Assembly (NCBI GenBank): GCA_934370915.1
Contig: CAKRNI010000069.1
Location: 1-11,579, forward strand
Source of the DNA: an uncultured Lachnospiraceae bacterium
Lineage (GTDB): Bacteria > Bacillota > Clostridia > Lachnospirales > Lachnospiraceae
Direction of reading: 5' to 3'
DNA length: 11,579 nt
Position numbers and translations under genes: made by a program
Notes under the pieces: model-generated
The model's input: only the letters and a program-made list of their open reading frames with translations
Databases searched by the model: none
What the model was told of the DNA's origin: nothing
Part shown: in pieces, positions 6,954 through 11,579 of the stretch
How the letters are laid out: each line of letters starts with the position of its first letter
Position numbering within the stretch: position 1 is the first letter of the stretch

Positions 6954-7129
6954 CAGGTCAACATGATAGGCAGAAAAAAATTTATTTTTTTGAAAAACGG
7001 GTTCGTAAAAAAGAAAAATCACCAGCTGCAGAAAAATAATGAATTATAAATCAAACAATAATTGAATGATAACTGTATGATAAATGAATAGCTGACATAT
7101 TGCAGGGATGCAGGAAGTCAGACCCTCTG
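6954..7129. other. AT-rich gap between activator gene and its terminator; candidate enhancer region
   Basis: These 176 bp hold no credible gene. They are very AT-rich, with A and T runs at 6970-7018. They contain a direct repeat of ATGATAA (7066-7072 and 7077-7083) spaced 11 bp, one helical turn, and a small palindrome ATAAT-GA-ATTAT (7036-7047). The region is about 105-280 bp upstream of the predicted sigma-54 start, the usual distance for activator enhancer sites. The assignment of any specific site is inference. Confidence 0.4.
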
Positions 7130-9100
7130 TCAGAGGATCTGGATCCCGCCAGGCCCCTTTTTGCGGATCAGGATCTTTTCTGCACACATGGAATTCAGGA
7201 CTTTTTCCATGCGGGTGTATCCGATCTCGATGCCCCTCTGGGCGAGCTCTTCCTTAAGACTTTCTCGTCCGGTGTTTTTGCCGTTGTCAGCCCGCGCTTT
7301 TATGATAGAAAGAATTTCTTCGCGGATGCCATGGGCATGGTTCGGAGCTCCGGACAAAACGACCTGTTTTTCCTTATCCGGTTCCGTATCTTCCAGGCAA
7401 TCCAGGGTTCCGAGCAGGGAATAATATTCTGCTGCATTGTGGAGCTCGCGCACATTGCCGGGCCAGGAGCAGGTCATAAGGCGGAGCCGGACATCTTCGG
7501 GAAGGTCATCAGCAGGGATCCGGCTCATGGAGGAGAAGAGCGGCAGGATATCCTCTTTCCGCTTCCGGAGCGGAGGAAGTTTTACAGGAACGACATTCAG
7601 ACGGTAATAAAGATCTTCACGGAATTTTTTCTCCCGGATCAGTTCCTTCAGATCGGCATTGGTTGCGGCGAGTACGCGGACATCAATATTGATGACATTT
7701 TCGCCGCCAAGACGGACGACCTGCTGCTCCTGGAGAACACGGAGAAGCTTGACTTGAAGCGGATAGGGAACATCCCCGATCTCATCCAGGAATATCGTTC
7801 CGCCGTCAGCTCGCTCAAAAAGACCGACTTTTCCACCCCGTCTGGCACCGGTAAAGGCTCCCTCTTCATATCCGAACAGCTCACTTTCCAGAAGGTTCTC
7901 CGGGAGAGCCGCACAGTTGACGGCAACAAAAGGTTTTGAGCGGCGCTTTGATGCATTGTGGACCGACTGTGCGAACATTTCTTTTCCGGTACCGCTTTCC
8001 CCGGTGAAGAGGATGGTGACATCGCTGGCTGCTGCTTTTTTTGCAAGTGCGATGCTCTGCTCCATCAGGGGACTCTGATGAATGATATCATCGAAAGTGT
8101 ACTTTGCGAACAATCCCTGGCGTTTCCAGTTCTGGCTTAAGGTATTCCCTGTTTTGCGGATCTGTATGGCAGATTCAAACTCATAATAATATCCGGTGAT
8201 CTGTTTCATGGTAAAGATCGGAGTCCGCGTGACAAGATACTGCTGATGATTGACCGCCATGAGTTCACTGTCGAAGCCGGAGCCGGTGAGTCGTTTCCCT
8301 GTACTTTCAGAGAAGAGACCATTCAGTTCAAGCCCTTCTTCCAGGCGGTTCGTCACGATCCGCTCCACCGCGGAGTTCCAGAAATTTGTGGTGAAATGAT
8401 CGTCCGTCACGATGATGCCGGTTTTTTGAAGATTCAGGATCTGTTTTAAGGACTCACCAAGCTTGTAATCACGGATATATCTCGTTTTGACTCCGGCGTG
8501 AAGCTCCAGTGTTGTGTTTGCGTAGCGGATCAGGGACTGCTTGACAGAGTCAGAGGAGACATTTAACAAAGTAAAAATGTCAAGGAAAGTCTGCATGTCC
8601 AGACGGCGGTCTCCAATATCAACGATCGTTGAGATCGTGGAAGGAACGAGGTGGGCTTCTCCAGGAGTGACAGCGATGTGGATCCCGGAAAGGTCAGTTT
8701 CCCCAGGATAGTAGGGAAGAAGATTTAGATGACGGATGCCGAGTTGATACAGCATGGAGACGGTATCCTCCGTTGTCTCCCTGGTATCATTTACAACGAG
8801 AACATTGGTTCCTTGCGGAAAATCATATAGCTGGTAGATCATCTCTTCTGTAACCGTTCGTGTGATAATGATCACTTTGTTCATATCGGAAACATGGTCT
8901 TTCAACTGCCGGACAATTCCGGGGTATGTTGCAAGAATCACATCTCCTAAGACCTGTTCCTCTGCTTTGAGGTCTGTGATCGCTATGATCTCGATCTTAA
9001 CGGTATCGCCGAAGACGAGACGAAGATCCCTCGTAAGATTGGCGATCAGGGCATCGGTTGTCTGCCGCCCGGATACGAGAGAAATAACCTGTTTTTTCAA
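7130..9100 (-). CDS. Sigma-54-dependent transcriptional activator (bacterial enhancer-binding protein)
   Basis: An AAA+ ATPase that remodels RNA polymerase-sigma-54 to open promoters, 656 aa from a TTG start. The central domain is complete: Walker A GESGTGKE (about 367-374), sigma-54-contacting loop GAFTGA (414-419), Walker B TIFLDEIGD (Asp-Glu 439-440), REDLYYRLNV (494-503) and WPGNVREL (546-553). Residues 217-317 look like a PAS-type sensor, and 1-180 form an alpha/beta domain I do not recognise. The C-terminus lacks an obvious Fis-type helix-turn-helix; the last 50 residues look like a winged helix. TTG 9100 is chosen because GGAGG lies 6 nt upstream; ATG 9169 has no such site. It sits just upstream of a sigma-54 promoter on the same strand, so the hydrolase operon is its likely target. 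Its own promoter is not clear. Confidence 0.92.
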   Translation of the reverse strand: MKKQVISLVSGRQTTDALIANLTRDLRLVFGDTVKIEIIAITDLKAEEQVLGDVILATYPGIVRQLKDHVSDMNKVIIITRTVTEEMIYQLYDFPQGTNVLVVNDTRETTEDTVSMLYQLGIRHLNLLPYYPGETDLSGIHIAVTPGEAHLVPSTISTIVDIGDRRLDMQTFLDIFTLLNVSSDSVKQSLIRYANTTLELHAGVKTRYIRDYKLGESLKQILNLQKTGIIVTDDHFTTNFWNSAVERIVTNRLEEGLELNGLFSESTGKRLTGSGFDSELMAVNHQQYLVTRTPIFTMKQITGYYYEFESAIQIRKTGNTLSQNWKRQGLFAKYTFDDIIHQSPLMEQSIALAKKAAASDVTILFTGESGTGKEMFAQSVHNASKRRSKPFVAVNCAALPENLLESELFGYEEGAFTGARRGGKVGLFERADGGTIFLDEIGDVPYPLQVKLLRVLQEQQVVRLGGENVINIDVRVLAATNADLKELIREKKFREDLYYRLNVVPVKLPPLRKRKEDILPLFSSMSRIPADDLPEDVRLRLMTCSWPGNVRELHNAAEYYSLLGTLDCLEDTEPDKEKQVVLSGAPNHAHGIREEILSIIKARADNGKNTGRESLKEELAQRGIEIGYTRMEKVLNSMCAEKILIRKKGPGGIQIL

Positions 9101-9106
9101 GATAAA

Positions 9107-9111
9107 CCTCC
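9107..9111 (-). promoter_or_regulatory. Ribosome binding site that sets a TTG start for the activator
   Basis: GGAGG on the minus strand with a 6-nt spacer to TTG at 9100. This choice removes 23 residues from the longest open reading, whose extra N-terminus (rich in Arg, Lys and Trp) looks non-coding. Confidence 0.75.
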
Positions 9112-9186
9112 ATTTTCTGAATAAACTGATAAAAAGAATATGCCTTTTTGTTTGCCAGGGACGTTCCATTGGACTTTCCTGTCAGA

Positions 9187-9222
9187 CAAAAAAATAGCCG
9201 GATGAAATTTTCTTCCATCCGG
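9187..9222 (-). terminator. Rho-independent terminator of coaX
   Basis: On the minus strand CCGGATG (9222-9216) and CATCCGG (9204-9198) form a 7-bp stem with an 11-nt loop, followed by CTA and seven T residues (9194-9188). It lies 22 bp after the coaX stop and separates coaX from the downstream activator gene, which must therefore have its own promoter between about 9110 and 9187. Confidence 0.85.
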
Positions 9223-9243
9223 TCATTCCAAAACATCATTTAT

Positions 9244-10023
9244 TTACGCGTCCTTACCTTCCGTATTCTGTCGGTAAAGGATCATCAGTCCGCGGAGCAG
9301 AAGATCCGGATCATATGTAATCTTATGCGTACAGAGCGGGGTGATAAATCTTGCCATACCACCGGTAGCGATGAGAGTTGCCGGTTCGCCGAGCTCTGCG
9401 GTCATGCGGTCGATCAGACCGTCAAGCATTGCGGCATTGCCGAGCATGATACCGTTTCTCATACATTCGATGGTGTTCTTTCCGATTGCGCGTTTCGGAA
9501 CATCGAAGCTGATCCTGGGAAGCTGGGCCGTATTGGAAACGAGGGAGTTTAAGGCAACCTTTACACCCGGGAGAATCACACCGCCGATATAATTTCCATC
9601 GTGATCCACTACATCAAGTGTTGTCGCGGTTCCCATATCCGCGATGATGATCGGTCCTTTATATTTGGCATTTGCAGCGACAGCGGCCACGATCCGGTCA
9701 CCGCCGACGGTCTTAGGGTTATCCATTTTGATGTTTAAGCCCGTCTTCATTCCGGAACCGACAAGAAGCGGTTTCTTTCCGGTGATCTTCTTCACGGCAG
9801 AAGAGATCGGCGCGTTTAACGGCGGGACAACGGACGCCATAATGGAACCTTCGATATCATTTTTCTTTACTTTATGGATCTCCAGAATATTCTTTAAAAG
9901 GATCGCGTATTCGAGACTCGTTTTCCGATCATCGGTGGTGATGCGCTCCTCAAAATATGTTTTATTGTCGTCAAGACCTCCGACAACGATATTACTGTTT
10001 CCCATGTCGATCGCTAAAATCAT
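9244..10023 (-). CDS. coaX: Type III pantothenate kinase
   Basis: Cytosolic kinase that phosphorylates pantothenate, the first step of coenzyme A synthesis; type III enzymes need a monovalent cation and escape CoA feedback. The 259 aa fit the family (about 255-260). Motifs of the ASKHA fold are clear: DMGNSN with Asp6 for phosphate, GGDR at 107-110 with the catalytic Asp109, ADMGTATT with Asp129, GGVILPG at 147-153, and ATGG at 219-222. The start is ATG 10023, not the ATG 18 bp upstream, because GGAAGGAG (10032-10039) lies 8 nt before it. It is divergent from coaBC, which acts two steps later in the same pathway, and the two share a 195-bp control region. A terminator follows its stop. Confidence 0.95.
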   Translation of the reverse strand: MILAIDMGNSNIVVGGLDDNKTYFEERITTDDRKTSLEYAILLKNILEIHKVKKNDIEGSIMASVVPPLNAPISSAVKKITGKKPLLVGSGMKTGLNIKMDNPKTVGGDRIVAAVAANAKYKGPIIIADMGTATTLDVVDHDGNYIGGVILPGVKVALNSLVSNTAQLPRISFDVPKRAIGKNTIECMRNGIMLGNAAMLDGLIDRMTAELGEPATLIATGGMARFITPLCTHKITYDPDLLLRGLMILYRQNTEGKDA

Positions 10024-10031
10024 TGAGAAAA

Positions 10032-10039
10032 CTCCTTCC
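10032..10039 (-). promoter_or_regulatory. Ribosome binding site that sets the coaX start
   Basis: GGAAGGAG on the minus strand, 8 nt before ATG 10023. The upstream in-frame ATG at 10041 would overlap the site. Confidence 0.8.
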
Positions 10040-10056
10040 ACAAATCTAAGTAACGT

Positions 10057-10062
10057 GTTATA
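10057..10062 (-). promoter_or_regulatory. Possible -10 element for coaX
   Basis: TATAAC on the minus strand lies about 34 bp before the coaX start codon, well placed for a short leader holding the ribosome site. No good -35 is found at 16-18 bp; TTGATC occurs at 20 bp. It is a weak call. Confidence 0.3.
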
Positions 10063-10128
10063 CTGTTTTTACGTGTGCAGTTGATCAAAGGTTCCGTATT
10101 TGCGGGATTTGTCAACCGTCACCGTGAA

Positions 10129-10159
10129 TATGAGAAACGTGTGAGACAGGTTCCTCATA
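10129..10159. repeat. Inverted repeat in the coaX-coaBC divergent region
   Basis: TATGAGAAAC (10129-10138) and GTTCCTCATA (10150-10159) are complementary at 9 of 10 positions, with an 11-bp spacer, so the half-sites are 21 bp apart (two helical turns). This fits an operator for a dimeric regulator at least as well as an RNA hairpin. The same 195-bp region has three copies of ACGTGT (10053, 10071 and 10137). Confidence 0.5.
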
Positions 10160-10218
10160 ATTTTAAAGTTCGAATTATCTTACCATAAATTGACTAAAAT
10201 TACAACGGAGGATTCCAA

Positions 10219-11412
10219 ATGTTAGCAGGAAAAACCGTACTTTTATGCGTGAGCGGCAGTATCGCCGCCTATAAAATCGCATATCTCGCCAGCGCACTGA
10301 AAAAACTGAAGGCAGATGTCCATGTGCTTATGACCCGGAATGCGACAAATTTCATCAACCCGATTACCTTCGAGACACTGACCGGAAATAAATGCCTGGT
10401 GGATACGTTTGACCGGAACTTTGAGTTTTCCGTTGAACATGTTTCCCTTGCGAAGGCGGCGGACGTTGTCCTCGTTGCCCCGGCTTCCGCAAATGTGATC
10501 GCGAAGCTGGCCCATGGTCTTGCGGACGATATGTTGACGACCACGGTTCTCGCCTGTACCTGCAAGAAGATCATCAGCCCGGCGATGAATACGAGAATGT
10601 TCGAGAATCCGATCACACAGGACAACTTAAAGATCTGCGAACACTACGGAATGGAAGTGATCAGTCCGGCAAGCGGATACCTCGCCTGCGGCGATACCGG
10701 AGCCGGAAAGATGCCGGAGCCGGAGGTGCTGCTCCAGTATATCTTAAAGGAAGTCCAGTACGAGAAAGACTTAAAAGGAAAGAAGATCCTCGTGACCGCA
10801 GGCCCGACGAGGGAGGCCATCGACCCGGTCCGCTATATTACAAACCACAGTACCGGAAAAATGGGATATGCCATCGCGAAGACGGCAGCTCTCCGCGGCG
10901 CTGACGTGACTCTTGTTTCAGGACCGGCAGAGGTGGAGCCGCCGATGTTCGTAAATTTTGTTCCGGTGGTTACCGCCAAAGATATGTTTGAGGCCGTGAC
11001 AGGCCGCAGTGATGAGATGGACGCGGTGATCAAGGCCGCGGCTGTCGCTGACTACCGCCCGAAGTTCGTGAATACCGAGAAGACAAAGAAGAAAGACGGA
11101 GATATGGCGATCGAACTGGAGCGCACCGACGATATCTTAAAATGGCTCGGAGAACATAAAAAAGAAAGCCAGTTTCTTTGCGGATTTTCCATGGAAACGG
11201 AACATATGCTGGAGAATTCCAGGGCAAAATTAAAGAAGAAGAACCTCGATATGATCGTTGCCAACAATCTGAAGGTTGCCGGTGCCGGTTTCGGAACGGA
11301 CACGAATGTAGTGACGATGATCCGCGAGAATAAGGAGACCGAGCTTCCGATTATGTCGAAGGAAGAGGTTGCAGGGGCGATCTTAGACGAGATCTTTGGG
11401 ATCGAGCGATAG
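10219..11412 (+). CDS. coaBC: Bifunctional phosphopantothenoylcysteine decarboxylase / phosphopantothenate-cysteine ligase
   Basis: Makes 4'-phosphopantetheine for coenzyme A: the CoaB half joins cysteine to 4'-phosphopantothenate using a nucleotide triphosphate, and the CoaC half decarboxylates the product with FMN. The 397 aa are full length. The CoaC domain (1 to about 180) shows GSIAAYK at 13-19, the active-site His74 in VEHVSL, PAMN at 121-124, and Cys157 in the flap LACGDTGAGKM. The CoaB domain (about 187-397) shows VTAGPTRE at 192-199, TNHSTGKMG at 208-216 with Asn209, AAVADYRP at 274-281, a lysine-rich KTKKK segment at 288-292, and GFSMETE at 322-328. Residue numbers run one below the E. 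coli Dfp active-site residues. GGAGG (10207-10211) lies 7 nt before ATG. It is divergent from coaX and followed by a hairpin. Confidence 0.96.
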   Translation: MLAGKTVLLCVSGSIAAYKIAYLASALKKLKADVHVLMTRNATNFINPITFETLTGNKCLVDTFDRNFEFSVEHVSLAKAADVVLVAPASANVIAKLAHGLADDMLTTTVLACTCKKIISPAMNTRMFENPITQDNLKICEHYGMEVISPASGYLACGDTGAGKMPEPEVLLQYILKEVQYEKDLKGKKILVTAGPTREAIDPVRYITNHSTGKMGYAIAKTAALRGADVTLVSGPAEVEPPMFVNFVPVVTAKDMFEAVTGRSDEMDAVIKAAAVADYRPKFVNTEKTKKKDGDMAIELERTDDILKWLGEHKKESQFLCGFSMETEHMLENSRAKLKKKNLDMIVANNLKVAGAGFGTDTNVVTMIRENKETELPIMSKEEVAGAILDEIFGIER

Positions 11413-11433
11413 ATTGCTATAAATATAACGAAT

Positions 11434-11465
11434 TTTAGGGCTTTCTTCTTGACGAAAGCCTTAAA
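11434..11465 (+). terminator. Probable terminator of coaBC
   Basis: TTTAGGGCTTTC (11434-11445) pairs with GAAAGCCTTAAA (11454-11465) over 12 positions with one G-U and an 8-nt loop, 22 bp after the coaBC stop. The following sequence (TACTGGTAAAAATTT) has no tight U run, so termination may be partial. Confidence 0.6.
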
Positions 11466-11513
11466 TACTGGTAAAAATTTAAGTGGAAAAATATAGATTT
11501 TTAAGATAGATTT

Positions 11514-11518
11514 GGAGG
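11514..11518 (+). promoter_or_regulatory. Ribosome binding site that sets a TTG start for prfC
   Basis: GGAGG followed by an 8-nt spacer to TTG 11527. The ATGs just downstream are out of frame and meet a stop at once. Confidence 0.75.
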
Positions 11519-11526
11519 AAAATTTT

Positions 11527-11579
11527 TTGGCTTCATTAAATGATGAAATAAAGAGACGACGGACATTCGCGATCATTTC
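11527..11579 (+). CDS. prfC: Peptide chain release factor 3, N-terminal start (partial)
   Basis: Only the first 17 complete codons are present. With TTG read as Met, they give MASLNDEIKRRRTFAII, and the last two bases fit Ser. The segment RRTFAIIS is how release factor 3 begins its GTPase domain, directly before the HPDAGKTT P-loop, which would fall just past the window edge. RF3 is a cytosolic translational GTPase that recycles RF1/RF2 after termination. The match covers few residues but is highly specific. It lies 114 bp after coaBC, beyond a hairpin, and probably has its own promoter. Confidence 0.82.
   Translation, partial: MASLNDEIKRRRTFAII

Noticed and set aside
6788..7039. Lysine-rich 83-codon plus-strand reading across the intergenic region
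   Set aside because: It arises from A-rich promoter and terminator sequence, has no ribosome site and covers the sigma-54 elements.
7121..7140. Short palindrome at the end of the activator gene (CCTCTGTCAGAGG)
   Set aside because: The loop is only 3 nt with 5 bp of stem and there is no U run, so it is unlikely to be a terminator. The long hairpin at 6891-6953 is a far better one.
7100..7939. 279-codon open reading on the plus strand opposite the sigma-54 activator
   Set aside because: It is fully antisense to the conserved AAA+ domain, has no ribosome site and no recognisable family. Codon bias of the real gene explains it.
10160..10206. Sigma-70 promoter for coaBC (for example TAAAAT at 10194)
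   Set aside because: The -10-like hexamers have no acceptable -35, and the best one would start transcription at the ribosome site. No specific call is made.
11052..11576. 174-codon minus-strand reading opposite the end of coaBC and start of prfC
   Set aside because: It is serine- and phenylalanine-rich, as expected from the complement of lysine/glutamate-rich coding DNA, and it contradicts two well-supported genes.

Overview
The window looks like a chromosomal segment of a Gram-positive anaerobe of the Clostridia, most likely a Lachnospiraceae-type gut organism. This rests on strong GGAGG ribosome sites, two TTG starts, mid-range GC, the carboxyspermidine route for polyamines, a type III pantothenate kinase and a sigma-54 activator with its own target operon. 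The genus assignment is inference from gene content. I saw no mobile element, CRISPR array, tRNA or rRNA.

Layout. (1) Positions 1-3632, plus strand: a polyamine synthesis operon. It holds the end of an Orn/Lys/Arg-type decarboxylase (probably arginine decarboxylase), spermidine synthase (speE), carboxy(nor)spermidine dehydrogenase and, after a 209-bp gap with two hairpins, carboxynorspermidine decarboxylase (nspC). Aspartate semialdehyde plus putrescine would give carboxyspermidine and then spermidine; SpeE would do the same step from decarboxylated SAM. A symmetric 26-position hairpin at 3658-3713 closes this unit and the convergent one. (2) Positions 3764-6875, minus strand: an operon of a class I glutamine amidotransferase-like gamma-glutamyl hydrolase, an NhaC-family antiporter and an EamA/DMT transporter. 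It reads from a near-perfect sigma-54 promoter (6860-6875). (3) Positions 7130-9100, minus strand: a 656-aa sigma-54-dependent activator just upstream of that promoter, with a strong terminator between it and the promoter. It is the obvious regulator of the operon. (4) Positions 9244-11412: coenzyme A genes, coaX (minus) and coaBC (plus), divergent around a 195-bp region with an inverted repeat and three ACGTGT copies. (5) Positions 11527-end: the first codons of prfC (release factor 3).

How the genes work together. The polyamine operon and the sigma-54 unit are convergent and separately terminated, so co-regulation is not implied. However, a gamma-glutamyl hydrolase beside polyamine genes recalls PuuD-type gamma-glutamyl-putrescine/GABA metabolism. 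The most promising little-described element is the self-contained unit of sensor-activator, terminator, sigma-54 promoter, hydrolase, NhaC antiporter and DMT exporter. It may be an uptake, hydrolysis and export module for a gamma-glutamyl or amide-containing nitrogen compound; its substrate cannot be read from sequence alone.
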